The notes: generated by a model not told the origin, from the sequence alone. Counted from the first letter of the stretch, positions 19,259-28,079 are shown. The stretch: DNA of 64,000 nt from an uncultured Caldilineaceae bacterium (GCA_958295915.1 OY282381.1:518722-582721); one strand, 5' to 3'. Translations and numbers: made by a program.

Positions 19259-21214
19259 CTATGTCCGTTTGAAGGCCCGCTGCAGTTCACCGGCGGTGAG
19301 TTGCAACATTGTAGGCCGTCCATGGGGGCATGTTCGCGGCGAGCGGCACTGCTCCAATTGGCGCACCAGTTCCTTCATTTCGATGTCGCTCAGAATCTGG
19401 CCCGCTTTTATGGACGCGCGTTTGCAGACCATTTTCACCAACCGAGCTTCCAATTCCTCCCCCACCAGGTCCCGATCTTCGGCCAGACCTTGCACGATCT
19501 CATCCAGCGCCCGTTCTGAATCCTGATTCGAAAGCACGCTGGGAATCGCCCGCACGAGAAATGTATCGCTGCCGAAATGTTCGACCTCGAAGCCGATGGC
19601 GTTCAACTCAGATAGGTGCTGGGCAACGAGACCGGCGCGGGCGTTGCCCACATGCAGGGGAATCGGCTCCAACAGTCCCTGACGAGCGACATCCTTGCCG
19701 ACGTTGTCACCGCCGCTGCCGTAACGCTGGGCCATGAACTTTTCGTACAGAATCCGTTCGTGTGCCGCGTGTTGATCGATCAGATACAGACCTTCCGGCC
19801 CTTCGGCGACCACATACATGGCCCCCGCCTGTCCCACCACCCGCAGGGGTGGTAGCGTCTGCTCCGCGGTGACGGGCAGATCGTCCGCTTCTTCCGCAGG
19901 CGTCTCTGCCGGCACTGTCTGCGGGGCAGGCAAAGGCGGATCTGTATGGGGCATATCAAATGGCATCACCCGCTGGGGCGACACCCCAGCATTGAGGATC
20001 GACCTGCGTCGGTCCGCCCAACCAGATTGAGCGGACCGATCTGCCGGCAGTCGGGTTTCCCTGTCAGTCAGGTCTTCGTTCTCTCCCCTAAGGGGCGCAT
20101 CCGGCACGCCGGCGCTGTCGATAACCGCCCGACGCACAGAGCGCTGGACAGCTGCGTAGACCTGGCGCTCGTCGACAAAACGCACTTCCGTCTTGCGAGG
20201 ATGCACATTCACGTCCACTTCTGCCGGGTCCAGTTCGATGAAGAGGGCGGCCAGCGGATAGCGTCCGACCGGCAGAAGTGTGTGATAGGCCTGCGCAACT
20301 GCGTGGGTCAGCCTCCGATCCTCCACATAGCGCCGATTGACGAATAGGTCGATTTGCGAGCGTGTGGCGCGGGTAAGCGCCGGCGGACTGACGTAACCGA
20401 AGACGCTAACGGAGGGATGGGGTGTGGAAGCTGGGGGGATGCTATCCGGCATAAAATCGACTTCGTTCTCTTCTGCCTGCCGTGCACTCTCTGATGGCTG
20501 CATTACGGGCGAGTTCAGACCGGTCTCATGTTCCCGCAAGCGGCCCACACCGATCATCTGTTGCGCATTCTCCCGCCCGTAGATTTTCGTCAGCACATCG
20601 GCAACATGACCGTTGCCCGCTGTATAAAAGGACAGTTTGCCATCATTGATATAATGAAAGCAACAGGCGGGGTAGGCCAGTGCATAGCGATGCACGATTG
20701 CGGCAATGTGCCCTGCCTCCGTGGCCGGACGGCGCAGGAACTTGCGCCGGGCAGGTATGTTGAAAAAAATATGTTCAACCGAAACGACTGTGCCCACCGG
20801 CAGACCCGCCGGCCAATTATGGATGATCGCTCCGCCTTCGATCTGCAGTTCCGCGCCAGCGTTGGCGGCGCGGTGTCGGCTGCTGAGTGTCATACGGCTG
20901 ACCGCGGCGATGCTGTAAAGCGCTTCGCCGCGAAAACCGAACGTGGCGATGCAGCCCAGGTCTTCAGCGCTGCGCAGCTTGCTGGTGGCGTGACGCTGCA
21001 CAGCCAACGCCAACTCTGCGGAGGGAATGCCGTTGCCGTTGTCGGTCACCCGCAGCAAGTTCTGCCCTCCTTCGCGAATTTCCACCTGCACTTCTGTCGC
21101 CCCGGCATCGAGACTGTTTTCGATCAGTTCTTTGGCAACATTTGCCGGGCGTTCCACCACTTCACCGGCGGCGATCTTCCCGGCCACATCCTGAGAAAGT
21201 AGTTGAATAACCAT
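19259..21214 (-). CDS. mutL: DNA mismatch repair protein MutL
   Basis: The 651-residue protein couples MutS to strand removal. The GHKL ATPase domain shows ELIENSLDAGA, VTDNGNGI, FGFRGEAL and the KTEVRF segment. The C-terminal dimerisation/endonuclease domain has DQHAAHERILYE, CKRASIKAGQ and CPHGRP, indicating the metal-dependent nicking type found in bacteria without MutH. The linker (about 385-430) contains DNA hairpins (19972-19990 and 20009-20039) and a 10-bp palindrome, and may include inserted elements. It lies directly downstream of a DNA methyltransferase gene on the same strand. Confidence 0.96.
   Translation of the reverse strand: MVIQLLSQDVAGKIAAGEVVERPANVAKELIENSLDAGATEVQVEIREGGQNLLRVTDNGNGIPSAELALAVQRHATSKLRSAEDLGCIATFGFRGEALYSIAAVSRMTLSSRHRAANAGAELQIEGGAIIHNWPAGLPVGTVVSVEHIFFNIPARRKFLRRPATEAGHIAAIVHRYALAYPACCFHYINDGKLSFYTAGNGHVADVLTKIYGRENAQQMIGVGRLREHETGLNSPVMQPSESARQAEENEVDFMPDSIPPASTPHPSVSVFGYVSPPALTRATRSQIDLFVNRRYVEDRRLTHAVAQAYHTLLPVGRYPLAALFIELDPAEVDVNVHPRKTEVRFVDERQVYAAVQRSVRRAVIDSAGVPDAPLRGENEDLTDRETRLPADRSAQSGWADRRRSILNAGVSPQRVMPFDMPHTDPPLPAPQTVPAETPAEEADDLPVTAEQTLPPLRVVGQAGAMYVVAEGPEGLYLIDQHAAHERILYEKFMAQRYGSGGDNVGKDVARQGLLEPIPLHVGNARAGLVAQHLSELNAIGFEVEHFGSDTFLVRAIPSVLSNQDSERALDEIVQGLAEDRDLVGEELEARLVKMVCKRASIKAGQILSDIEMKELVRQLEQCRSPRTCPHGRPTMLQLTAGELQRAFKRT
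19972..20050. repeat. Cluster of palindromes in the mutL linker
   Basis: GCTGGGG/CCCCAGC (19972-19978, 19984-19990), a perfect 9-bp stem TCGGTCCGC/GCGGACCGA (20009-20017, 20031-20039) and the 10-bp palindrome CTGCCGGCAG (20041-20050) fall in about 80 bases that code for the non-conserved linker. Confidence 0.6.
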
Positions 21215-21233
21215 AATCTATAGAGTATACCAT

Positions 21234-23051
21234 TCATTTGCGCGAAGGCTCGCCCTGCAGGATGGACGTCAGAATCAGATGCTCCTCGCCCGCCACATCA
21301 ACGATCAGAACGGCAATCGTCCGTTCTGGCGCGTGGCCGCACTTTTGTTGGCTGGGCCAGTCGGGCTCTGTGAACGCATACACGCCGGCGACAAGAGAAT
21401 TCTTGCCGGCCGGCGCGTCCACCAGCGACGGATGCAGGGTTCCGCCATCGTAGTCCGGGTCGATTAGAACCGCCCGCACCTGCGCGCGCCAATCTTCTGG
21501 CAGCGACACTTTCACATTGGCAGCCAGCCGGGCCACAGCGGCGCTGTGAAATCCCTCAATCCGAACTGACAATAGGCCATCGCTCCCATCGAGACGAACA
21601 TCGGCATTGGAACCGGCATTCATCCTGTCGAAAGGTCTACTGCTGTGGACGATTTCTCTGTCCCCGATCCTCAGGATCTGATACCAATTCTCCTTTGGGG
21701 AAGCTTTCTCGGCCCGACCATCCTCTTCGCTGAACCGATCTTTGCCGCCAGAACGGGACGACCCTACGGTTTTCGGGTGACGGCTCAGCCTCCCTGCGGC
21801 CGTGCGGATTGCGCGCCAATTGCTATCGCAACCGATCCAATAGCGGCCCAGCTTTTGGGCCACTGCAAGGGTCGTACCAGAGCCGACAAAGGGGTCCAGC
21901 ACCAGATCTCCAGGATGGCTGGCCGTCTCGATAACCCGCTGCAACAGCCGTTCGGTCTTTTGGGTGGGGTAGTTTTCATCCTCACCCGGCACAGTTCCAA
22001 GCCCCGGAATGTCGTCCCACAGATTGTCCACTGCCTGGGTGACGACGAAACGGTTACGCCCCCGCCGCGTGAGGTAATATTTCACGCCGATATTCCCGCC
22101 ATTGGAAGCATACACCCGCCGCGCGTCATCATCTACAATCACTTGACCGCCGTAGGGCGCGTACAGCCGTCCCTGCGCAAAGAGGGCCACCAGCCGCTCG
22201 AAACTGTAGGCGCCTGGATCCGATGTGCGGAAGAAGCCTTGCTCGTCCTGCATATATCTTGCGGCGGCCTCGGCCTCGGTGAGGCCGATCTCCCGTTTGG
22301 GCGCATGCCACCGGGGCTGGCCCTGGGGCTGACTGCGAAAAATGTGAATTGTCTGGGCGCTATGCGGGAAAAAACGAGCATGCACCTTTGCGCCTCGCAT
22401 GGTTTGGCTGCGCCAGAATACGGTGTTCAAGTGACACTCGGCGCCGAAAATCTCTTCCAGCAGCAGAAGCAGATGCGCCTGCATCCGGTAATCGCAATGG
22501 AGCCATAGGGTAGCGTCCGGGTGCAACAGATGGCGCAAGAGCTGCAGCCGATCGGTCAGAAACTGAAGATAGGCGTCTGGCTGCCAGACATCCGCGTACA
22601 TGGCCTGTTGTCCTAGCGTGGGCTGCCCCTTTCCCCGCAGGCGAATCCGGCTGCTATAGGCGCGGTTTGCGTTATAGGGCGGATCCATATAGACCAGGCG
22701 CACCCTATGGCGATAGCCGTTACGCAGCAGCCAGGAAAGCGTATCGAAATTATCGCCGTACAGCAGTAGGCCCGCTTCGCTGGAATCGGCCGCCGCAGAT
22801 CTACCTCTGCCAGTATGCGGTCTGAATATCTCCAACTGCTGCGCAACTGGCCGGGACAGATTTACCTGTAGCCGTTTGCCAGGCCATTGGAGGGCGATGC
22901 GATCGTCTGAACTGTGATGTGTGGGATTGAGGGATGAGCCGTGATTTTGGCGAGCGCACATTTTGGCAATTGATAGCGGTGATTGGCGCGCTAACTGTGG
23001 AGCGCGGTCGCTGAATTCAGCCTTTAACCACCGGCGCCAATGGTTACTCAT
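21234..23051 (-). CDS. Site-specific DNA methyltransferase, beta-class (type III Mod-like), apparently without a nuclease partner
   Basis: The 605-residue protein has the catalytic motif DPPYNANRAYSSR (about 120) before the SAM motif LDPFVGSGTT (about 395). This order defines beta-class N6-adenine/N4-cytosine methyltransferases. LLYGDNFDTLSWLL and LWLHCDYRMQAHLL match the type III Mod group. The C-terminal about 160 residues have no familiar domain and may determine site choice. AGGGG upstream supports the ATG at 23051. No Res gene is adjacent, so it may be an orphan regulator/protection methylase. mutL follows 19 bases downstream. Confidence 0.9.
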   Translation of the reverse strand: MSNHWRRWLKAEFSDRAPQLARQSPLSIAKMCARQNHGSSLNPTHHSSDDRIALQWPGKRLQVNLSRPVAQQLEIFRPHTGRGRSAAADSSEAGLLLYGDNFDTLSWLLRNGYRHRVRLVYMDPPYNANRAYSSRIRLRGKGQPTLGQQAMYADVWQPDAYLQFLTDRLQLLRHLLHPDATLWLHCDYRMQAHLLLLLEEIFGAECHLNTVFWRSQTMRGAKVHARFFPHSAQTIHIFRSQPQGQPRWHAPKREIGLTEAEAAARYMQDEQGFFRTSDPGAYSFERLVALFAQGRLYAPYGGQVIVDDDARRVYASNGGNIGVKYYLTRRGRNRFVVTQAVDNLWDDIPGLGTVPGEDENYPTQKTERLLQRVIETASHPGDLVLDPFVGSGTTLAVAQKLGRYWIGCDSNWRAIRTAAGRLSRHPKTVGSSRSGGKDRFSEEDGRAEKASPKENWYQILRIGDREIVHSSRPFDRMNAGSNADVRLDGSDGLLSVRIEGFHSAAVARLAANVKVSLPEDWRAQVRAVLIDPDYDGGTLHPSLVDAPAGKNSLVAGVYAFTEPDWPSQQKCGHAPERTIAVLIVDVAGEEHLILTSILQGEPSRK

Positions 23052-23134
23052 CTTGAGCCCCTTTTCCTTGCCGGTGGTTTTTGTTGTGTCAACTCTATTC
23101 TACCAGCTTGTTTAGGCGCTCTTTAACTCCGAAT

Positions 23135-23806
23135 TCAGGTTATATCCTCCCACCCGTCAAAGCGATCTTGCAAGTCACTTGTCTCATCTTCAAAGTAGTC
23201 AGATTCATAATCGTCAACTCTATATCCTTCAGAGTCAGAATCATAAGAGCTGCGCTCATCAAGATCGTTTTCACCGGGGTCGTCACCCGCGCGGCGATCG
23301 GCGGCAAAGTGCTGATTCAAGTAGTCAGATTCATAATCGTCAACTCTATATCCTTCAGAGTCAGAATCATAAGAGCTGCGCTCATCAAGATCGTTTTCAC
23401 CGGGGTCGTCACCCGCGCGGCGATCGGCGGCAAAGTGCTGATTCAAGTAGTCAGATTCATAATCGTCAACTCTATATCCTTCAGAGTCAGAATCATAAGG
23501 GCTGTGCTTGCCAAGATCGTTTTCACCGGGGTTGTCACCCGCGCGGCGATCGGCGGCAAAGTGCTGATTCAAGTAGTCAGATTCATAATCGTCAACTCTA
23601 TATCCTTCAGAGATTTCATGGTGCAAAGCGTTGCCCACATCCTGCAGAGCGAGGTCAGATTCATAATCGTCAACTCTATATCCTTCAGAGTCAGGCTCAT
23701 AAGAGCTGCGCTCATCAAGATCGTTTTCACCGGGGTCGTCACCCGCGCGGCGATCGGCGGCAAAGTACTTATCTAAGTACCTGAGCAACTGTCTGATCAT
23801 CGCCAT
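23135..23806 (-). CDS. Acidic tandem-repeat protein (42-residue repeats), unknown function
   Basis: The 223-residue protein is almost wholly repeats of 42 residues rich in Asp, Glu, Arg, Ser and Tyr; each contains SEGYRVDDYESDYLNQ, FAADRRAGDDPGEND and ERSSYDSD. Three nearly complete units are followed by a partial one near the C-terminus, and a truncated unit with a short unrelated patch (LALQDVGNALHHEI) lies near the N-terminus. No membrane helix or cysteine is visible; it is probably disordered. The DNA repeats are 126 bp and nearly identical, a sign of recent expansion. The ATG overlaps the stop of a 19-codon ORF. No homologue is recognised. The opposite strand is also open, so coding status is inferred from the RBS of the short ORF and the codon pattern. 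Confidence 0.5.
   Translation of the reverse strand: MAMIRQLLRYLDKYFAADRRAGDDPGENDLDERSSYEPDSEGYRVDDYESDLALQDVGNALHHEISEGYRVDDYESDYLNQHFAADRRAGDNPGENDLGKHSPYDSDSEGYRVDDYESDYLNQHFAADRRAGDDPGENDLDERSSYDSDSEGYRVDDYESDYLNQHFAADRRAGDDPGENDLDERSSYDSDSEGYRVDDYESDYFEDETSDLQDRFDGWEDIT
23195..23700. repeat. 126-bp tandem repeat array
   Basis: Units begin at 23195, 23321, 23447 and 23573. The first two are identical by eye, the third has a few substitutions, and the fourth is cut and continues as a partial copy at 23654. A further part-copy (CACCCGCGCGGCGATCG plus AAAGTACTTATCT) appears at 23814-23848. Confidence 0.92.
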
Positions 23807-23865
23807 CAGTCGTCACCCGCGCGGCGATCGATGGCAAAGTACTTATCTCGGCTGTCAGATGTCAT
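23806..23865 (-). CDS. 19-residue leader ORF duplicating part of the tandem repeat
   Basis: ATG at 23865 has a good ribosome site (GGAG, 9 bases upstream). It encodes MTSDSRDKYFAIDRRAGDD, then stops at TGA. That TGA overlaps the ATG of the repeat-protein gene (TGATG). The peptide repeats residues 12-24 of the downstream protein. It may act by termination-reinitiation, or the pair may be one gene split by a one-base indel. Confidence 0.45.
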   Translation of the reverse strand: MTSDSRDKYFAIDRRAGDD

Positions 23866-23943
23866 TTCCGTGTTCTCCGTTGTGTGATCTTTTCCATACA
23901 GCACCAACGCCAATACACATGGTCCAAACCTTATAACAGCAAA

Positions 23944-23981
23944 TTGCCCTTGGCTGAGCACGCCTGCCTAGCCAAGGGCAA
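23944..23981 (-). terminator. Strong hairpin after the Mo-hydroxylase operon
   Basis: TTGCCCTTGGCT (23944-23955) and AGCCAAGGGCAA (23970-23981) form a perfect 12-bp stem with a 14-base loop, 21 bases beyond the stop of the MoaD-like gene. The trailing T-tract on that strand is short (TTT), so it is a probable rather than certain intrinsic terminator. Confidence 0.6.
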
Positions 23982-24001
23982 AATTAGACGCGTTGATAAA
24001 A

Positions 24002-24280
24002 TTACTGCAGCGAGCCCTCGCCGCCCGTCATCGCGGGGACGAAATGCACTTCGCTATCCGGGGCCACTGCGGCGCGCAGGCCCCGGCTCTGCACAGCGCC
24101 ATCGACGGCGACCGTCAATCCAGGTCGTATGCGTCCTTCATCGATAATGCGTTCGGCAACACCGGGAAAGCGTTCATCCAAGGCCGCCACCAGCTCCCGC
24201 ACAGTCTCGCCTTCCGCTTCGACGATCTGTTGACCGGCGGTCAGAGAACGCATCAGTGGGGGGATCCAGATCTTAGCCAC
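24002..24280 (-). CDS. MoaD/ThiS-family ubiquitin-like sulfur-carrier protein with a C-terminal extension
   Basis: The 92-residue beta-grasp protein (MAKIWIPPLMRSLTAGQ...VPAMTGG) is the size of MoaD/CysO proteins. The Gly86-Gly87 pair that carries the thiocarboxylate is not terminal: EGSLQ follows. Sulfur carriers with such tails need trimming, typically by a JAMM protease, and one is encoded at 38482. It follows the Mo-subunit gene by two bases, so it is in the Mo-hydroxylase operon and could serve molybdopterin synthesis. Its close similarity in pattern to the protein at 43366 leaves a cysteine-synthesis role possible. Confidence 0.82.
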   Translation of the reverse strand: MAKIWIPPLMRSLTAGQQIVEAEGETVRELVAALDERFPGVAERIIDEGRIRPGLTVAVDGAVQSRGLRAAVAPDSEVHFVPAMTGGEGSLQ

Positions 24281-24282
24281 GC

Positions 24283-26637
24283 TTAATCGTCTCCGGGTAC
24301 GGGTTTACCGGCAGCCTCTGCCTCCTTGGCCCACATGGCCTCCAGCAGATTGGCCGGAGATATCGGCAGTTTGTCCATGCGGACGCCGGTGGCATCGTAG
24401 ACGGCGTTGGCGATGGCGCCGGCCGGCGGCACGATGTTCACCTCACCTACGCCGCGCACGCCATACGGATGACCAGGGCTGGGCACCTCCACAAGAATCG
24501 TGTCGATCATGGGCAGGTCCAAGGCCGTCGGCATACGGTAATCGAGCAGACTGGCGTTGAGCAGGTGGCCCTCGTCGTCGTAAATATACTCTTCATTGAT
24601 AGCCCAGCCGATGCCCTGCGCGACACCGCCCTGCATCTGCCCTTCCACGTACGAGGGGTGGATGGCTTTGCCCACATCCTGGGCGATTGTGTAGCGCAGA
24701 ATTGTAATCTTACCCGTCTCAGGGTCGATTTCCACATCGACACACTGGGTGGAGAATCCGGGGCCGAAGTCCTGCGGATGCACCGTCGAACTCGCCATCA
24801 GCGGTTCTTCCCGCTGCACGACGTTGGCCGCTTCGACAAAGGGCAGGCTCTCATCGCCAGCGTAGAAGATTCCGTCTTCATAGCTGACATCCTGCGGGGA
24901 AACATCCCAAACATCGGCCAGACGGCGCTTCATCTCTTGCTTGAGTTTCTGGCCTAAGTCGTAGGCGGCCCAGCCCGTTGCAAATGTCGTGCGGCTGCCA
25001 CCGGTCACATCATTGTAGGCCACCGTGTCGGTATCCACGACTCGGGTCTTCACCTGCTCGTAACCGATCTCCAGCGCCTCTGCCAACTGCATGGAGATGG
25101 AAGCCCGGGTACCGCCAATATCGGTGGAGGCTTCATTCAGGTTGACTGTGCCATCAGGATTCAGCGCCGCGGTCGCGCTGGACTGGCCACCCCAGTTGTT
25201 CCAGTAGCCGGAGGCGATGCCGCGGCCCCGGTATTTGCCTTCCAGTGATGTCTGGTAGTGGCGCGAATTTTTGATCGCCTGCACCGTTTCGATCTGACCG
25301 ATACGCGCGTACTGCACCCCGTCTGGACGGCGATCCTTTTCTTTCGCCCCGTTCAGTATGCGGAAGTCAGCCGCATCCATGCCCAGTTTTTCGGCCAGTT
25401 CATCCACCACGCTTTCCACGGCAAAGGCTGCATTCGTGCCGCCGGGCGCCCGGTAGGCTGCGCTGCGGGGCCGGTTGACGACAATGTCGTAGCCGTCCAC
25501 TTGCAGATTGTCGATCGCGTAGGGGGCAAGGCTCACATTGGCGGCGGCCCCGACCGGCGAGCCGGGATAGGCGCCGGCCTCGTAGTACAGTTCGGCCAGG
25601 CCGGCGGTAATTTTGCCGTTGACGTCGACAGCTATCTTCACCCGAATATTCGAGCCGGAGGTGGGGCCGGTTGCGGCCAGCACATCGGCTCGATTCATGA
25701 CGATTTTCACCGGTTCATAACCGGCCTTCTGCGAAAGGAGCACAGCGACCGGCTCGACATAGACGTTGATCTTGCCGCCGAAGCCACCACCGATCTCCGT
25801 AGGGATCACCTTCAGACGGGAGACAGGGATCTTCAGAATCTCCGCTACCTGCCCGCGCACGGCGAAAGAACCTTGCGTGCTGGTCCAGATGGTGATCTGA
25901 CCGTCGGCGCTATACAGGGCTGTGGCTGCCTGGGGTTCGATGTAGCCTTGATGGACCGTTTCCGTGCGGAAGGCGCGCTCCACAACCAGATGCGCGTCAG
26001 CAAAGGCTGCGTCCAGGTCGCCGCGCTGGTGGCGGAAAAAGGAGGCCAGATTGGTCGGTTGCGCGCCGATCTCGCCCATTGCATCCGTGCGCAGCGTGTC
26101 CAGCAGAATCGGCGCATCGTCGGCCAGCGCGTCGTCCACCGTCATCACCGCTGGAAGCAGATCGTAGTCCACGTCGATCAGCGACACGGCTTCCTCGGCG
26201 ATGTGCGGACTGATAGCTGCCACCGCCGCCACCGCGTGCCCGTGGTAGAGCGCCTTCTCGTGGGCCAAAATATTATCGCTCAGATACTTGAGGTTGATGG
26301 CCCCTTCGCCCAGATCTTCGATTTTGTCTTCCGCCACCGGCAGATCCGCGGCCGTGACGACCGCGCGCACGCCGGGCAGGGCTTCCGCTTTGCTGGTGTC
26401 GATGGAACGAATATGGGCGTGGGCATGGGGGCTACGCAGGATCTTGCCATGCAGCAGACCGGTCATCTGCACATCCGCGGCATAGACCGCGCGGCCCGTT
26501 ACCTTGTCCACACCGTCCGGCCGCACGGGCCGCGTGCCGATGACTTTGTACCCGTTCTGACCGGTTCCGTCACCATCGACCTTGCCATTCGAGGCCAGAT
26601 CATAGGCGGCTGTTCCATTGTGTTTTGTATCAGCCAT
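24283..26637 (-). CDS. Xanthine dehydrogenase family, molybdopterin-binding catalytic subunit
   Basis: The 784-residue large subunit of a Mo hydroxylase carries GGFGGKINVYVEP, the active-site loop SAAYRAPGG and the catalytic Glu in GVRGVGEVNIVPPAGA. The loop is AYRAPG, not the AYRCSFR of form I CO dehydrogenase, so it is an aldehyde oxidase/xanthine dehydrogenase-type enzyme whose substrate is unknown. GAGGAGG 8 bases before the ATG at 26637 fixes the start. It is the third gene in the order FAD, FeS, Mo subunits. Confidence 0.93.
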   Translation of the reverse strand: MADTKHNGTAAYDLASNGKVDGDGTGQNGYKVIGTRPVRPDGVDKVTGRAVYAADVQMTGLLHGKILRSPHAHAHIRSIDTSKAEALPGVRAVVTAADLPVAEDKIEDLGEGAINLKYLSDNILAHEKALYHGHAVAAVAAISPHIAEEAVSLIDVDYDLLPAVMTVDDALADDAPILLDTLRTDAMGEIGAQPTNLASFFRHQRGDLDAAFADAHLVVERAFRTETVHQGYIEPQAATALYSADGQITIWTSTQGSFAVRGQVAEILKIPVSRLKVIPTEIGGGFGGKINVYVEPVAVLLSQKAGYEPVKIVMNRADVLAATGPTSGSNIRVKIAVDVNGKITAGLAELYYEAGAYPGSPVGAAANVSLAPYAIDNLQVDGYDIVVNRPRSAAYRAPGGTNAAFAVESVVDELAEKLGMDAADFRILNGAKEKDRRPDGVQYARIGQIETVQAIKNSRHYQTSLEGKYRGRGIASGYWNNWGGQSSATAALNPDGTVNLNEASTDIGGTRASISMQLAEALEIGYEQVKTRVVDTDTVAYNDVTGGSRTTFATGWAAYDLGQKLKQEMKRRLADVWDVSPQDVSYEDGIFYAGDESLPFVEAANVVQREEPLMASSTVHPQDFGPGFSTQCVDVEIDPETGKITILRYTIAQDVGKAIHPSYVEGQMQGGVAQGIGWAINEEYIYDDEGHLLNASLLDYRMPTALDLPMIDTILVEVPSPGHPYGVRGVGEVNIVPPAGAIANAVYDATGVRMDKLPISPANLLEAMWAKEAEAAGKPVPGDD

Positions 26638-26701
26638 TGGGTTTCCTCCTCTAGGGAACGGTGCAGCGATGCCCGGCGGATGGGAGGCCGCACCGTCCAA
26701 C

Positions 26702-27175
26702 CTACGCGTTGTTCTGGGCAACGTCCAGAACTGCTCGCACGATTTTGTCATAGCCTGTGCAGCGGCAAAGATTGCCAGCCAACCACAGGCGCACATCATG
26801 TTCTGTGGGATTGGGATTCTCATCCAACAGCGCCTTGGAGGAAACAATAAAACCTGGCGTGCAAATGCCGCATTGCAGGGATGCGTGCTCCAGGAACTTC
26901 TGCTGAAGCGGATGCAGTTCGCCATCTTCAGCAATGCCTTCGATCGTCACGACCGAGCGGCCTTCAATCTCCGGCGCCAACACCAGACAGGAGTTGACAA
27001 GCACTCCGTCCAATAGCACATTACAGGCGCCACAGTTGCCGTTGCCACAGCCCTCTTTGCTGCCGATCAACCCCAATTCATCCCGCAGGGCCTCCAGCAG
27101 AGTCTGACGAGGCTCGCACAGAAAAGTGGTTTCTTCACCGTTTAGCGTTGTCTCTACAGCAGTTTTATTCGCCAT
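26702..27175 (-). CDS. Xanthine dehydrogenase family, 2Fe-2S subunit
   Basis: The 157-residue electron-transfer subunit has two iron-sulfur sites: a plant-ferredoxin-type cluster (CGNGNCGAC and a later Cys in VNSCLVL) and the helical 2Fe-2S domain (CGICTPGF and CRCTGY). Its size and motif order match CoxS/YagT proteins. It overlaps the FAD-subunit gene by 11 bases, indicating coupled translation, and is followed by the Mo subunit after a 64-base gap. Confidence 0.95.
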   Translation of the reverse strand: MANKTAVETTLNGEETTFLCEPRQTLLEALRDELGLIGSKEGCGNGNCGACNVLLDGVLVNSCLVLAPEIEGRSVVTIEGIAEDGELHPLQQKFLEHASLQCGICTPGFIVSSKALLDENPNPTEHDVRLWLAGNLCRCTGYDKIVRAVLDVAQNNA

Positions 27176-28079
27176 GTCCGTTCAGTCTCCCCAGTTCGTC
27201 AACAGTTTTGGCGCCTCGTGCCCGGTCGATAGCGATGCGCAAGGCTCGCTGTGTCAGCACACCTGACAGGTGTTTACGTTGGGCGATTGTCCCGCGCATG
27301 TCGTTGATCGGTCGCGCCGCGGCCTTTGCCAGATCAGCTGCCTTGTTCAGCGTCTCTTCAGAGATCGGTTGACCGGCCAACACATCGCCTGCTTCCTGTA
27401 CCAGCAGGGGTGTGGGTGCGACTGCGCCCAAAGAGACCCGTGCCGATTGAATCGTTTCTTTGTCATCGCTCAGAATGACAGATGCCCCGGCGCCGACAAC
27501 GGCGATGTCCATTTCATTGCGGGGAATAAAGCGCAGATACGCGGCGCCGAAATTTGGCGGCGGTTTGGGAAACGTCAATGAAACCAGAAATTCACCGTTC
27601 TCCAGCACATTCTGTCCTGGTCCCGTACAGAAATCCTCCACCGCAACCGTCCGCCGACCATTGGGGCCGGCAATGTGACAGCTGACATTGTGGACAACGA
27701 GATTGGGAATCGCATCGGCAGCTGGCGAGGAGTTGCACAGATTGCCGCCGATACTGGCCCGACCCTGAATCTGCGTACCACCGATCAGGTGTGTCGAATC
27801 GATCAAGGCCGGATAGGCATCCCGAACTGCCTGGTTGGCGTTGATCGTATGACACGACACCGCAGCGCCCAGCTTCAGACCATCGGCACTGATGGAGATC
27901 TCCATCAGTTCGGGAATCCGTTTGACGTCGACGACTGTCTCCAACCCACGACGCCCTTCTTGCAACTGAGCGATCAAATCTGTACCGCCGCTCAGTGGCC
28001 GGGCCTTCTCGCCTCCGGCAGCCAGCGCCGAGATCGCCTCGTCCACACTCTTGGGTGCTATATAGTCGAATGCTTGCAA
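27165..28079 (-). CDS. Xanthine dehydrogenase family, FAD-binding subunit
   Basis: The 304-residue subunit has the CoxM/FAD_binding_5 signatures ARPLSGGTDLIAQ, IGGNLCNSSPAADA and a C-terminal CO_deh_flav_C domain. It passes electrons from the FeS subunit to the final acceptor. It is the promoter-proximal gene of the operon; a TATAAC-like element lies about 115 bases upstream (near 28200) in the divergent gap shared with comEC. The start MQAFDYIAPKSVDEA is standard for the family. Confidence 0.94.
   Translation of the reverse strand: MQAFDYIAPKSVDEAISALAAGGEKARPLSGGTDLIAQLQEGRRGLETVVDVKRIPELMEISISADGLKLGAAVSCHTINANQAVRDAYPALIDSTHLIGGTQIQGRASIGGNLCNSSPAADAIPNLVVHNVSCHIAGPNGRRTVAVEDFCTGPGQNVLENGEFLVSLTFPKPPPNFGAAYLRFIPRNEMDIAVVGAGASVILSDDKETIQSARVSLGAVAPTPLLVQEAGDVLAGQPISEETLNKAADLAKAAARPINDMRGTIAQRKHLSGVLTQRALRIAIDRARGAKTVDELGRLNGHGE

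Noticed and set aside
23195..23700. Possible CRISPR array
   Set aside because: Units are 126 bp and contiguous with no variable spacers; they read as protein repeats.
23081..23784. Long open frames on the plus strand through the tandem repeat
   Set aside because: A 126-bp repeat length is divisible by three, so any frame open once stays open. The minus frame has the better codon pattern and a leader ORF with a ribosome site.
24283..26637. Form I CO dehydrogenase (coxMSL) assignment
   Set aside because: The active-site loop is AYRAPG rather than AYRCSFR, so CO oxidation is not supported.
25258..26850. A 530-residue frame antisense to the Mo-hydroxylase subunit
   Set aside because: The opposite strand carries conserved XDH motifs and a good ribosome site. 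This is a GC-driven shadow frame.
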